The notes under the pieces: generated by a model | Told to the model about the DNA's origin: nothing | Databases searched by the model: none | What the model saw: the letters and a program-made list of their open reading frames with translations, nothing else | DNA from: CAZPQN01 sp964588795 | GTDB lineage: Bacteria; Fidelibacterota; UBA2242 | Reading direction: 5' to 3' | DNA length: 64,000 nucleotides | Assembly: GCA_964588795.1 (NCBI GenBank) | Contig: CAZPQN010000005.1 | Location: 1-64,000, forward strand | Made by a program: the position numbers and the translations under genes | In this document: positions 1-9,118 of the stretch, in pieces | Layout: each line of letters starts with the position of its first letter | Numbering within the stretch: position 1 is the first letter of the stretch

Positions 1-862
1 GCGATGCGCTGATGTAGAACGTATGTTTTGATTTGGGAATGATCGGACCGCTCAGAGTGCCGGTAAATTCCGAATAGCCATACGAATAGGTTCCCAATCC
101 CAAGATTTTTTTATCCGGGCTCAGGAATTTGTCCGTGACGCCATCAAAGGTCAGGCGGTATTTATCAGAACCGGCGCTGGTCGTGATGGCCACAATCCCG
201 GACATAGCATCGCCGTATTCGGCATTAAAGCCACCCGTCTGCACACTCATTTCGGCAATGGATTGATTGGGCACGAAAACTCGTTGTGCAGAATTGAATG
301 GATCAGTGACGAGCACACCGTCAATATAGGTTGCCGTTTCGCCTCCCCGTCCGCCGCGCACATTCATTGCACCCGTGTTTTCGGCTTTGACCACACCGGC
401 GGTCGTAGCGGCCAAATTGGCCAACCCGCGCACCGGCATATTCTCGATGTCTTCGGTACGCTTGACGACATTGGTATTGGTTTCGTCCTTGCGGATTAAT
501 TTTCTTTCAGCCGTCACTACGACTTCCTGACCCAAGTCCAGGGTAGTCCGTTCCATCTGGACATTAATGGTACTGGTCAGGTCTAAGTTGACCTGCACAT
601 CGTTTTCCACATAGTCGCGGTAACCGATGAAGGTCACTCGCAAGGAATGCGTTCCCACCGGGACATTCAGGATAGAGTAGTATCCGTCCAGATCAGTGGC
701 CGCTCCCAGAGTCGTTCCCATAATAATGACATTGACTCCGACGAGTGGTTCACCGGTGGTCTTGTCCGTGATCGTGCCGGCGATTTTTCCAGTCGTTCCT
801 GCAAAAAGCATCAACGGCACGAGCAGGAGTACAAGCATCCAAGCTCTCAGCTTCTTAGCCAT
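1..862 (-). CDS. TonB-dependent receptor, N-terminal part (runs off the left edge)
   Basis: The N-terminal 287 residues of an outer-membrane receptor for TonB-dependent uptake are present; the barrel lies beyond the window. A signal peptide (MAKKLRAWMLVLLLVPLMLF) is followed by a carboxypeptidase-regulatory-like beta-sandwich (about residues 25-105, with GEPLVGVNV and DGYYSILNVPVG) and then a plug domain (about 120-245, with NVRGGRGGETATYIDGV and GFNAEYGDAMSGIV). This SusC-like start is typical of FCB bacteria, though SusC assignment would need a SusD partner that is not visible. The ATG at 862 is chosen because AGGAGG lies 6 bases upstream and the signal peptide starts there. Substrate unknown. 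It is divergent from the LytS/LytTR genes at 1297, which might regulate it (inference only). Confidence 0.9.
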   Translation of the reverse strand, partial: MAKKLRAWMLVLLLVPLMLFAGTTGKIAGTITDKTTGEPLVGVNVIIMGTTLGAATDLDGYYSILNVPVGTHSLRVTFIGYRDYVENDVQVNLDLTSTINVQMERTTLDLGQEVVVTAERKLIRKDETNTNVVKRTEDIENMPVRGLANLAATTAGVVKAENTGAMNVRGGRGGETATYIDGVLVTDPFNSAQRVFVPNQSIAEMSVQTGGFNAEYGDAMSGIVAITTSAGSDKYRLTFDGVTDKFLSPDKKILGLGTYSYGYSEFTGTLSGPIIPKSKHTFYISAS

Positions 863-1296
863 ACAAATCCTCCTAAAGTTCGTGGTTTCATTTTTTTCAC
901 GTTGGTCTTTATTAGACTCAAATTGGAATACTCAGTAAATCAATACCCATTCACGTCCAAAAGTAGTCCAAACCATTCCCATAGGGAAACGTCTTTCGAT
1001 AAGTGGCTACTAATGTCGCTGAATGGTAATCCATTAGCGCCTATATCACAAATCCACTTTGTATGATGTACCTCAAACCGCCTGTATTTATAAAGCCATT
1101 AAAAGCAATAGTGCCGTTAAACGATACTGCAAACCGTTTATCGGGAATTACATTCATTTTTTAATTGTCTAATAGTTATTTCATTCCGAAAATATATCGT
1201 ATGATGATCAGAAATCAGAACTATATACCGGCGCACCGCACCAGATACCAACTCACTAAAACCATGGCTGTTTACGAATAGGGTATTCAGTCTATC
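863..1296. other. Divergent intergenic region without a gene
   Basis: About 430 bases separate the divergently transcribed TonB receptor and the first LytS-type kinase. It is AT-richer than its surroundings, especially 1080-1210. It must contain the promoters for both directions. I see no convincing sigma70-type hexamer pair, no palindrome longer than a few bases, no RNA gene and no credible protein. Confidence 0.6.
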
Positions 1297-2385
1297 ATGA
1301 TATTCCGGCCGAAAAAAGAACCCCTCTCGTTCTGGCGTTTGCAACTTTTCGGCTGGTCGCTCTATGCCGTTTACGATCACATTTTATATTTCAGCTATCG
1401 CCATTCCTACACGTGGCATCTGTTTCTCTGGAACACGCTATTAGCCGTGTCCGGATTCCTGATCAGTACGGGCATGCGCTCGCTATATCGCCGGATCAGG
1501 TATCAATCCATCCCCATGCTCTGGCTTATTTTAATCATCCTGCTGGTCACCATCGCAGGTACGAATGTCTGGTGGGTAGTGGATAAAGGTTTGGACCTGA
1601 TCATGAAACAGGAAGGTGACATGGTCGTCCCGACTACCTGGCGTTACTACATGATCTATGCCTATCTCTGGGGCTCGATTCTCTTTACCTGGAGCGTATT
1701 ATATTTCGGATTAAAATTATGGAACGAATGGAGTCTGCAAAAGGAAACCACCGAACGCGCCAAGATTCTGGCTAATCGTGCTCATCTGCAAATGATCCGC
1801 TATCAGATCAATCCGCATTTCCTTTTCAATACCTTAAATTCGATCCGCGCCCTCATTGAAGAAAACGAAAAAAATGCCAAGGAAATGATCACTGAATTAT
1901 CGGAATTCCTCCGCTATTCATTGATCAGCAGTCAATATACTGACGTCCCGCTTAGTGAAGAAATTGAAGCCATCCGACACTATTTCGCTATTGAAAAAAA
2001 ACGCTATGAGGATAAGTTGGTGGTCGAAATCGAGGTCGAACCGTTGGCCGAGGATTATCCGGTACTGAGTTTCATGATCCACCCCCTGGTGGAAAACGCC
2101 ATCCGCTATGGAATGCGTAGTAGTCCCATGCCTCTGCGAATCTCGGTCAAAGCCTCGGTGGTGGGCGACCGATTGACCGTCGAAGTCTGCAACACTGGCA
2201 AGTGGCTGGAACCAATCCCCGATAAAAATCACGATCAGCAGAATGGCAAAATTCTTGAAAATGTACGCCAACGATTGGAAAATGCCTTCCCCAACAATCA
2301 TCGCTTCACCATCGAGGAAAGCAAAGACGGAATGTGCGTTCGCATGGAAATCATTCAGCGCATATCGGGGAACACCAATGCCTGA
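1297..2385 (+). CDS. LytS/YehU-type membrane sensor histidine kinase (paralogue 1)
   Basis: A 362-residue inner-membrane histidine kinase of the LytS/YehU family (His_kinase, PF06580). Four hydrophobic segments span about residues 12-32, 41-60, 72-96 and 117-140, then a short coiled linker leads to the kinase. The phospho-accepting His174 lies in NPHFLFN, followed by a conserved SEFLRYSL segment; an N-box (VENAIRYGM) and a degenerate ATPase lid follow. No extracellular sensor domain is present, so the signal is probably sensed in or through the membrane. It overlaps the next kinase by 8 bases and shares strong similarity with it, indicating tandem duplication. The response regulator at 3501 is its likely partner. 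Confidence 0.9.
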   Translation: MIFRPKKEPLSFWRLQLFGWSLYAVYDHILYFSYRHSYTWHLFLWNTLLAVSGFLISTGMRSLYRRIRYQSIPMLWLILIILLVTIAGTNVWWVVDKGLDLIMKQEGDMVVPTTWRYYMIYAYLWGSILFTWSVLYFGLKLWNEWSLQKETTERAKILANRAHLQMIRYQINPHFLFNTLNSIRALIEENEKNAKEMITELSEFLRYSLISSQYTDVPLSEEIEAIRHYFAIEKKRYEDKLVVEIEVEPLAEDYPVLSFMIHPLVENAIRYGMRSSPMPLRISVKASVVGDRLTVEVCNTGKWLEPIPDKNHDQQNGKILENVRQRLENAFPNNHRFTIEESKDGMCVRMEIIQRISGNTNA

Positions 2386-3517
2386 TTCAGCGAACTTAAA
2401 GAAGGTAAAAGCTAAAAAATATTGGCGGGGCCTGACGATCAGCCCGACATCATTTTGGCCTCTGCATATTTCCGGTTGGGTGTGTTATTCACTAATCCAC
2501 TTTCTTCAACTACAGGTTTGGGGCGATGCACCCGCGGCAAAAATTTATCAGTATCTGATTTACTACCTTTCCCTCCTGCTCTTCCTAACCATCCAGCGCT
2601 ATGTCTTCCGCGATTTAAATTACCGAACCTGGTCTTTCCGCCACCTGATTGCTACCGTGACCTTGACCGGCATTCTGCTCGCCGCCGCTAAACATATCTT
2701 TTACACTGCCGTGATCAGCGCCGTCTTCAATCTGCATCTGACTCTGATCAAACAGACCAAAATTACCGAGCTTCTTCAGACCCTTTTTCTGAATTCGATT
2801 GTTTTTATCGGTTGGGGTGGTCTCTATTACGGTATCAAGTACTGGCTGGAATGGAATGAGCAGAAAACCCAGACCGAGCGCGCCCATGCCTTAGCCCAGC
2901 GGGCGCAACTGCAAATGCTTCGTTACCAGTTGAATCCCCATTTTTTATTCAACTCGCTTAACTCGATCCGGGCTTTAATTTCCGAAAATAAAAAAAACGC
3001 TAAGGCGATGATCACGGAGCTCTCCGAATTCCTGCGATACTCCTTGCTCAGTGAGAACCTGATTGAGGTGCCCCTCAAACAGGAAATCGACGCCATCCAG
3101 CACTACTACGCCATCGAAAAGCGTCGCTTTGAATCCAAGCTCGATATTCACTTCGAGATCGAGCCCCGCGCCGAGGAATTTCCCATTATCAGCTTCCTGA
3201 TTCATCCCCTGGTCGAAAATGCCATCAAATATGGCATGCGCACCAGTAACCTGCCTCTGCAAATCTGGATTAGGGCCACATTCGTCGATCACACGCTCTG
3301 CGTGGAGGTCACCAACACCGGCCACTGGATCGAATCCAATCAGGGTTTGAAACAACCGGGTGACAGCACCGGAACCGGCCTGGAAAATGTCCGGCGGCGT
3401 CTCGAAAGTGCCTATGCGCAGAATTATTGCTTTAAAATTGATAAATTACCTGAGCATGTAACGGTTAGATTCGAAATCCATAAAAAATGTGAGTCGTACG
3501 ATGAAGAAACACTATAA
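2378..3517 (+). CDS. LytS/YehU-type membrane sensor histidine kinase (paralogue 2)
   Basis: A 379-residue paralogue of the preceding kinase. The frame is open further upstream, but the ATG at 2378 is chosen because it overlaps the previous stop by 8 bases and leaves a normal length. About four membrane segments occupy residues 25-160. His188 in NPHFLFN is the predicted phosphorylation site, with a conserved SEFLRYSL, the N-box VENAIKYGM and GLENVRRRLES. The catalytic halves of the two kinases are nearly alignable residue by residue, whereas the membrane halves differ, which suggests that they detect different inputs. Its 3' end overlaps the response regulator gene. Confidence 0.9.
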   Translation: MPDSANLKKVKAKKYWRGLTISPTSFWPLHISGWVCYSLIHFLQLQVWGDAPAAKIYQYLIYYLSLLLFLTIQRYVFRDLNYRTWSFRHLIATVTLTGILLAAAKHIFYTAVISAVFNLHLTLIKQTKITELLQTLFLNSIVFIGWGGLYYGIKYWLEWNEQKTQTERAHALAQRAQLQMLRYQLNPHFLFNSLNSIRALISENKKNAKAMITELSEFLRYSLLSENLIEVPLKQEIDAIQHYYAIEKRRFESKLDIHFEIEPRAEEFPIISFLIHPLVENAIKYGMRTSNLPLQIWIRATFVDHTLCVEVTNTGHWIESNQGLKQPGDSTGTGLENVRRRLESAYAQNYCFKIDKLPEHVTVRFEIHKKCESYDEETL

Positions 3518-4223
3518 CGCGCTGATTGTTGACGATGAACGCCTCGCTCGCCAGGACCTCAAAGACCTGCTCAAGGATTTTGAAAACATCCACATCATCG
3601 GCGAGGCCGATAGCGTCGCCGCCGCCATCAATTCCATCGAGGAACTCCAGCCCGATGTCATTTTTCTCGATATTCAGATGCCCGGCGAATCTGGTTTCGA
3701 ACTTCTCGAAAAGACGAAAGTCACGGCTAAAATCATCTTCGTGACCGCCTATGACGAATACGCCATCCGCGCTTTCGAGATCAACGCCCTGGATTACCTG
3801 TTGAAACCGGTCAGCCCCGACCGGCTCCGACGCGCCATCGAGCGGATCGAAAATCAGGAAGACATTGACCTCGCTAAAATGAAACGGCTGACCAACATCG
3901 ACCATCTTTTCCTGATGTTCAACAACCAATATAAATTTATTCCAATAAAGTCTGTCGTCTGCATCACCGCTGCTGGCGATTATTCGGAACTGTTTCTCTG
4001 TGATGGTCACAAGGGTCTCGTGCAAAAATCGATGAAGGAATGGGATGACCGCCTGCCGGAAAATTTTTGCCGCATCCACCGCTCCAGTATCATCAATTTG
4101 GAATATGTCGAGCGTCTCGAGGAATGGTTCAACTATTCCTATCAAGTCTATCTGCGCGGCATCAAAGAGCCGTTTGTGATGAGCCGCCGTTATGCCGCGA
4201 AGCTCAAAGAAAACCTGAAGTAA
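3501..4223 (+). CDS. LytTR-family response regulator
   Basis: A 240-residue DNA-binding response regulator: receiver domain (residues 5-120) with acidic pair Asp11/Asp12, phosphoacceptor Asp57 in VIFLDIQMPG and the switch lysine in DYLLKPVS, then a LytTR domain (about 140-238, ending in MSRRYAAKLKENL). LytTR proteins bind DNA through a beta-fold rather than a helix-turn-helix. A GTG 12 bases upstream is an alternative start; the ATG at 3501 places the receiver fold normally. It overlaps the second kinase and is the only regulator in the operon, so both kinases probably feed into it. Target genes are not evident here; the divergent TonB receptor is one candidate. Confidence 0.92.
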   Translation: MKKHYNALIVDDERLARQDLKDLLKDFENIHIIGEADSVAAAINSIEELQPDVIFLDIQMPGESGFELLEKTKVTAKIIFVTAYDEYAIRAFEINALDYLLKPVSPDRLRRAIERIENQEDIDLAKMKRLTNIDHLFLMFNNQYKFIPIKSVVCITAAGDYSELFLCDGHKGLVQKSMKEWDDRLPENFCRIHRSSIINLEYVERLEEWFNYSYQVYLRGIKEPFVMSRRYAAKLKENLK

Positions 4224-4248
4224 TTCGCTCCTCAGTCAGGGGAAACGA

Positions 4249-4743
4249 ATGGGACGTCAATTATTATTAAAGTGGCTGAAAAATCCTTTTGTTCTTCTAA
4301 TTGCCATTGTGGTATTTGCTTTCACGGGACAAACGATCATTAAAAAAATCAACCGATTGGAAGAAAACCACCTCCGTTCTCAAGTCCGCAAAACAATTGA
4401 AAACTATTATGCCGGACTGCATAATCCAACTGACTCCCTCAATTACCGCGACCTGTTGCATGCCCGATCTGTCGCGCTCCCGCCGGCTGCCTCGATTGGT
4501 AAGATCAATAATGTCACAAGCCCCGCCAACTCTCTGAAGCCCGGGCAATCCGTAATAGAAATTTTCGGTAAAGGAAAGTTCGCCATCGCCGTTTTCGAGC
4601 ATACGGATCATCTGGCTGACCGTGACTTGCCAGATACTCCCGCCAGCTATGATTTTTTTGCTTTGATCAAAGAACGCGGGCACTGGTTGATCGTAGCTTA
4701 TTCTCCGCCTGCGTTTAGTCCCGGTGGTGACACCATCCGCTGA
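4249..4743 (+). CDS. Hypothetical protein with one N-terminal membrane anchor
   Basis: A 164-residue protein of unknown function. Residues 14-29 (VLLIAIVVFAFTGQTI) form one membrane anchor, followed by a charged helix and a soluble domain of about 120 residues facing the periplasm or outer side. The helix-then-sheet pattern (IENYYAGL, then VIEIFGKGKFAIAVFEH and HWLIVAYSPP) resembles an NTF2/SnoaL-like fold, but this is only an impression. It follows the response regulator by 25 bases with a GGGGAAACGA stretch before the ATG, and it overlaps the DUF2461 gene by one base, so it may belong to the same transcript. Confidence 0.7.
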   Translation: MGRQLLLKWLKNPFVLLIAIVVFAFTGQTIIKKINRLEENHLRSQVRKTIENYYAGLHNPTDSLNYRDLLHARSVALPPAASIGKINNVTSPANSLKPGQSVIEIFGKGKFAIAVFEHTDHLADRDLPDTPASYDFFALIKERGHWLIVAYSPPAFSPGGDTIR

Positions 4744-5423
4744 TGCCGAACAATTTTAAAGGATTTGCGCCGCAATCCATTGAATTTCTGCGGGTGCTGG
4801 CGGTAAACAATAACAAAACCTGGTTCGAAAAACACCGCCCCGAGTACTACGACCACATTTTAAAGCCATTCCAACAGCTGGTGATGGATTTAAGCACCTT
4901 GATGTTGAGTATTGACCCATTATTCGACACCACTCCCGCGGTCAACCGCACCATCGCCCGGATTTACCGGGACACCCGCTTTGCCCGCGATAAATCACCC
5001 TATCGCAGTAATCTCTGGATAGTTTTCAAATATCCGCATACTGATTGGAAAAGCGAACCGGGTTATTTCTTCGAACTGTTTCCGGATTTTTATCGCTACG
5101 GAATGGGATTTTACCAGGCTCCCTATCACCTGATGGAACGCCTGCGCGATTTCCTGTGCGAACATCCTGATGAGTTTCTTAAACTTACCAGCCCTATTAC
5201 TCGACGAGGCATTTTTACCGTTGCCGGCGATAAATATAAACGCCCCATCAAGGCACAACTGCCGTCTAATTTGTTGGACTGGCTCAGCTGGAAAAGCTTC
5301 TATCTCGTGAAGAACTGCCGAATAAACCGGCGATTGTTCTCTGCGCTGCTTATTAAGGAGCTTTGCGAAGCATTTCAGACCACTGTGCCTTATTACCGCT
5401 TTTTACGCTCGCTGACCGAGTGA
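4743..5423 (+). CDS. DUF2461 / TIGR02453 family protein
   Basis: A 226-residue cytoplasmic protein of the DUF2461 family, widespread in bacteria and fungi and of unknown function. Family features visible are the N-terminal FLRVLAVNNNKTWFEKHRPEY, the central IARIYRDTRFARDKSPY and the GFYQAPYHLMERLRDF stretch. Its start codon overlaps the stop of the upstream gene (TGATG), so the two are translationally coupled. The length is normal for the family. No neighbour suggests a substrate. Confidence 0.85.
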   Translation: MPNNFKGFAPQSIEFLRVLAVNNNKTWFEKHRPEYYDHILKPFQQLVMDLSTLMLSIDPLFDTTPAVNRTIARIYRDTRFARDKSPYRSNLWIVFKYPHTDWKSEPGYFFELFPDFYRYGMGFYQAPYHLMERLRDFLCEHPDEFLKLTSPITRRGIFTVAGDKYKRPIKAQLPSNLLDWLSWKSFYLVKNCRINRRLFSALLIKELCEAFQTTVPYYRFLRSLTE

Positions 5424-5469
5424 TTGCCGCCGGCAGTCAACCCCGCCGTGTCCGTTACCGTCTTTTTAT

Positions 5470-5512
5470 ATAAAAACGCGCCGCATCCGATTTTTCAAAC
5501 CGGATGCGACGT
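5470..5512 (-). terminator. Rho-independent terminator of the XRE/membrane-protein unit
   Basis: An 8-base perfect stem (CGCATCCG at 5482-5489, CGGATGCG at 5501-5508) with an 11-base loop. Read on the minus strand the stem is followed by a GC-rich stretch and then TTTTTATATAAAAA, as expected for an intrinsic terminator downstream of the gene ending at 5540. It lies between convergent genes and could also slow plus-strand transcripts. Confidence 0.65.
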
Positions 5513-5539
5513 CGCTTAACCTCAGACGAGAGCAAGGTG

Positions 5540-5974
5540 TTATTCGAGATTCTTATTCAATCGGCGGCGGCTCAAATAGGCCACTCCCAGATAGACGATT
5601 GTGACAATAGCACAAATCGCTGAGATGATGCCAACCTTTTCTAAGATTACCGACCAATCGTGGATCCTTCGTATCAGAACAGTATAGAGCGTCCCTAAGA
5701 CTACCCAGGCAAGATAGACTATCCCAATGATCCATGGGCGGAATTTTTCGATGACAAATCCACCAGCCCACAATACCGCGAGTCCTATCCCAAACACGTT
5801 AATCACCAGCAGGATAGCAATATCGTCAAACTCCGTAGATGCCTGCCCGAGAATATGTTCACGATAAAAAATCGATCCGGCCAGATACAGTATACTAAAA
5901 AAGTACATCACCGCCGTCACCTGTCGCACAATCTGACGCTGTCGTTCATCAAGTTTCAAACTACTTTTATTCAT
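5540..5974 (-). CDS. Four-helix membrane protein paired with an XRE regulator
   Basis: A 144-residue integral membrane protein with four predicted helices (about residues 21-38, 52-75, 82-105 and 116-137) and a charged N-terminus (KLDERQRQIVRQVTA). Small membrane proteins of this size, often annotated as DUF2178 or DUF3796-like, are common directly behind short XRE repressors, and their function is unknown. The ATG at 5974 is preferred over that at 5980 because GGGAGG sits 9 rather than 3 bases upstream. It overlaps the XRE gene by 8 bases, so the two are co-translated. Confidence 0.8.
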   Translation of the reverse strand: MNKSSLKLDERQRQIVRQVTAVMYFFSILYLAGSIFYREHILGQASTEFDDIAILLVINVFGIGLAVLWAGGFVIEKFRPWIIGIVYLAWVVLGTLYTVLIRRIHDWSVILEKVGIISAICAIVTIVYLGVAYLSRRRLNKNLE

Positions 5975-6170
5975 TTTCATTAACCTCCCAGAATAATTGA
6001 TCCAATGTTTTACCAAGTGCCCGTGCAATCCTGATGCACAACTGCAATGACGGATTGAACTGCCCTTTTTCAACCAGTCCTATAGTCTGCCGCGTAACTT
6101 CCACGCGTTCCGCCAATTCCTGCTGTGACCAATTCTTTGCCACCCGGGCTAATTTAAGTTTCATGTTCAT
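5967..6170 (-). CDS. Short XRE-family (Cro/CI-like) transcriptional regulator
   Basis: A 67-residue protein consisting of one helix-turn-helix domain: KLARVAKNWSQQELAERVEV, TRQTIGLVEKGQFNPS, then LCIRIARALGKTLDQLFW. This compact type, with no sensor domain, usually represses its own operon with the downstream membrane protein. The ATG at 6170 has GGAGG 6 bases upstream. It acts in the cytoplasm as a dimer (family knowledge). Its operator is probably near the minus-strand promoter around 6369-6397, where AT-rich repeats such as aatattttaca occur. Confidence 0.93.
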   Translation of the reverse strand: MNMKLKLARVAKNWSQQELAERVEVTRQTIGLVEKGQFNPSLQLCIRIARALGKTLDQLFWEVNENE

Positions 6171-6294
6171 GGATTTCCTCCTTCTTTGTTACTTGGCGTT
6201 TGGTCGAAGGATAATCCGGGACGTCTCTCTTCGGTTCCGCCCCCGGAACCCCTTCAGGCCAAAGGCCAAAATTCGCAATCGGTAATCGGTACAT
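6154..6294 (-). CDS. Possible 46-residue leader or small protein upstream of the XRE gene
   Basis: On the minus strand an ATG at 6294 is preceded by AAAGGAG with 5 bases of spacing and lies about 75 bases downstream of a good promoter. The frame encodes 46 residues, rich in Pro, Glu and Lys, starting MYRLPIANFGLWPEGVPGAE. It overlaps the first 17 bases of the XRE gene. I know no homologue. It may be a small protein, a leader coupling translation to the regulator, or chance. The ribosome-binding site is the main support. The rest of the gap up to 6537 contains the promoter and no other gene. Confidence 0.3.
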   Translation of the reverse strand: MYRLPIANFGLWPEGVPGAEPKRDVPDYPSTKRQVTKKEEIHEHET

Positions 6295-6368
6295 TTTGAC
6301 TCCTTTCTTTTGATGATGGTTTGGTTTTACATTGCTTCAGATTCGAATCCGAAATTTTTTACACCCTT

Positions 6369-6397
6369 AATGTACAATATATTTTATTAAATGTCAA
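6369..6397 (-). promoter_or_regulatory. Sigma70-type promoter for the XRE unit
   Basis: Read on the minus strand there is a perfect TTGACA (6397-6392), a 17-base spacer and TACATT (6374-6369), four of six matches to TATAAT. It sits about 75 bases before the first minus-strand start with a ribosome-binding site and in an AT-rich island, consistent with the promoter of the small-ORF/XRE/membrane-protein unit. Confidence 0.5.
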
Positions 6398-6537
6398 CAA
6401 TATTTTACATCTTGCAACAAAAACATTCCATGATGGACATTGATCGTCCTTACCTGATGTCTCATTTGGTAACGATAATTTTTTTCGCGTTCAGATTAAT
6501 GTTCCTTAATTTCCGAGGAATATTAGCGAGGTACATG

Positions 6538-8970
6538 ATGAAAAGGGAACGCGTAATCCTGACTGCTTTATGTTTGTTCGGTGTTTTGCTGGGCGGAGAA
6601 GAAATACGGCGGGGAGGTTTAAGTGGGGTTGTGGTGGATAATTCCACTCAGCAACCACTCCCGGGGGTCAATGTTTTCATCGTAGGTACCGGGCTTGGTA
6701 CCGCCACGGATATTAATGGTACTTTTTACCTGATGGATTTACAGCCAGGGAGTTATCATGTTCGTTTCCAGATGATGGGTTACGAACCGCAAACCAAATT
6801 GAATCTGCCGGTCAGCCCCGGGCGTACGTTTCACCTGAATATCGGATTAATTCAGACCGTGCTGGATTTGCAAAGCGTTGTGGTCACGCCGGATTTTTTC
6901 AAAAAAGCCAAAGATGCCGTCGTCAGCGATCGCTCGGTTGATTTTACCGAAATCATCAATGATCCCGGTAGTTCAATGGATGTGCAGCGGATGATGCAGG
7001 CCTTACCTTCCGTCGTTTCCGGATCTGACCAATATAATGAAATCGTCGTACGGGGTGGAGCGCCCGGTGAAAACCTGTTCATTCTCGACCATATCGAGAT
7101 CCCGAATCCTAATCACTTTGGTGAAATCGGCACTGGCGGCGGCCCGATCGGCATGATCAATCCGCTGTTCATCAGCGAGGTGGATTTCTATGCGGGTTCC
7201 TTTCCGGCGCGCTATGGAGACAAGGCTTCATCCGTGATGGATATTTCCTTGCGGGAAGGCAATCGCCGTAAAAGAGAGACGAGTCTTGATATGGGCATGT
7301 CGGGAATTGGTCTGCTCAGTGAGGGTCCACTAAGTGGAGCGCGCGGTTCATATTTGTTCAGCTTTCATAAAAGTTATCTCGATTTGATCATTGCCAATAC
7401 CGGATTGACCGCTGTGCCGTACTATTATAACTTCCAGACCAAAATGACTTACGACCTGAATCCGAAACACAAGCTCCTCTGGAATACAGTATACGGTAAC
7501 GATAAAATAGATATCGTCAATCAGGACAAAAAAGCTTCGCGGGGCGCCGAAAATGTCAACGTCAAGGGCAGTGAGTGGGCGACCGGTCTGTCCTGGAAAG
7601 CCTTATGGGATGAACATACCTACTCGCTGCTGACCGCTTTCGCCGTCCAGAATTGGTGGTGGTACCGGGTTTTTCATGACAATGGAACAGTTTATTCCAA
7701 GAGCGATATTACGGAAATTGATTAGGCGCTGAAAGGCGATTTTGTCCATCGTCTCAGCGATCGTCAGGAAATTACCGGCGGCTTTAATTTGAAAAACTGT
7801 TACGGTAATTACCTTAACTGGGCCCAACCGGACACGGTCTTTGGGCATGCTTATTATCTCGATGGAGCGCCCAACTGGACAATATTAAACAACTGGCCGG
7901 CTCCGGGTGTTATTGATTCGACGGTCGTTATCGATACATTGGAAATTCCGGTGGCCTGGGACATTCACCGCAAACTGAGTTCGTACAAAACCGCCGTACA
8001 TTTCCAGTACAAATGGTCTCCCTGGGAAGCCCTGACCATCCTGGCCGGCGCCCGTTTCGACCATTATGCACTGACCAAATTCACCAGCTGGGCACCACGC
8101 ATCGGCCTATCCTATCAGCTCTCGCCGGTGACGAAAATCAATGCCGGTTTTGGTCGGCACTATCAAACACCGCTGGGCATTTTTATGGCTTTCAATTCGG
8201 CCAATAAAAAATTGAGAAGCAAGTATTCAGACCAGATTGTCATCGGGGTCGAGCATCTTTTCACCCGCGATATCCGCGCCACACTCGAATTTTATACCCG
8301 CCAAATGCGTGATATTCCGGTCATGGCTTCCGACCTGACTCCCGATTCGCTGGATAATTCCGAGATGGAGCTCGTCAATCACGGCCAAGGTCACGTGGAG
8401 GGACTTGAATTTTTCCTGCAGAAAAAGCTCTACGACCGCTTCCACTGGATGTTCAGCTATTCCTACTATGTCGCCAAAGCCAGTGATCCGCGTTATACTA
8501 ACCGCGAATATGACGCGGATTTCGACTTCCGCCACGTTCTGACCCTGGTTTTCGGGTATCGCGAAAAGCTGAAAGATAAACCCTGGTACCATGCTCTCCA
8601 AACCAAATGGTGGTATCGTCCGACAGCCTGGTTATTACCTTTGGGTGATGAAGTCGAATTCAGTCTGCGCTGGCGCTATTTGGGTGGTAAACCATACACA
8701 CTACAGGATTACGACCCCTATACGCAACGCTGGTATATCTCTGCCCATCAGCCACTGCACACTGAAAGATTTCCGGCCTATCACCGCCTCGATCTGAAAC
8801 TCAATCGCCGTTATATTTTCAATAAAGTTAATTTGGTCACCTACATCGAAATCCAGAACATCTACAATCGCGACAACATCTGGGATTATTCCTACGATTC
8901 CGACGGAATCAAGGAGACGGTGTATCAATATAAATTATTCCCCGTCGGGGGCTTTATCCTGGAATTTTAA
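6538..8970 (+). pseudogene. TonB-dependent receptor interrupted by one in-frame TAG
   Basis: One continuous reading frame of 811 codons encodes a TonB-dependent receptor: signal peptide (from MKRERVILTALCLFGVLLG), carboxypeptidase-regulatory-like domain (about residues 20-105, GVVVDNSTQQPLPGVNVFIV), plug (about 120-240, EIVVRGGAPGENLFILDHI) and beta-barrel to the C-terminal aromatic-ended VGGFILEF. The only break is TAG at 7723-7725, between EID and ALKGDF; both sides stay in the same frame with no frameshift. The start at 6538 has GAGG 6 bases upstream, and the upstream in-frame ATGs overlap the minus-strand promoter. It may be a recent nonsense mutation, a population variant or an assembly error. 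The plug lacks any sign of substrate; no SusD neighbour is present. Confidence 0.85.
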
Positions 8971-9085
8971 AACTTCCATAATCTAGAAATCTCGCAAATC
9001 CACCGGCCTTATCAACGGACCGCTTGGTTAGCGTTTTACTCTTCATTTTTTTCTTGCTTCCGATTGCCTCTCCACAGTAGATTAT

Positions 9086-9101
9086 GTTAGTGTTTACTAA
9101 C
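9086..9101. promoter_or_regulatory. 16-bp palindromic operator in front of the TetR gene
   Basis: GTTAGT-GTTT-ACTAAC is a perfect 6-base inverted repeat with a 4-base centre, ending 17 bases before the tetR start codon. Its reverse complement matches the site at 9719-9734 in 14 of 16 positions, so it is very probably the autoregulatory operator of the encoded TetR protein. Confidence 0.7.
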
Positions 9102-9118
9102 TTAACCAACCATCAACC

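Noticed and set aside
2243..2377. Upstream extension of the second LytS kinase overlapping the first by more than 140 bases.
   Set aside because: The extension is a shadow frame of the first kinase; the ATG at 2378 gives the normal 8-base coupling overlap.
6391..6537. N-terminal extension of the second TonB receptor from the ATG at 6391.
   Set aside because: It would read through the minus-strand promoter and an AT-rich spacer, and the signal peptide with GAGG upstream starts at 6538.
7789..8970. A separate receptor gene beginning at 7789.
   Set aside because: It is in the same frame as the upstream part, starts at a TTG inside a barrel strand without a ribosome-binding site, and lacks plug and signal peptide; it is the 3' part of the interrupted receptor.
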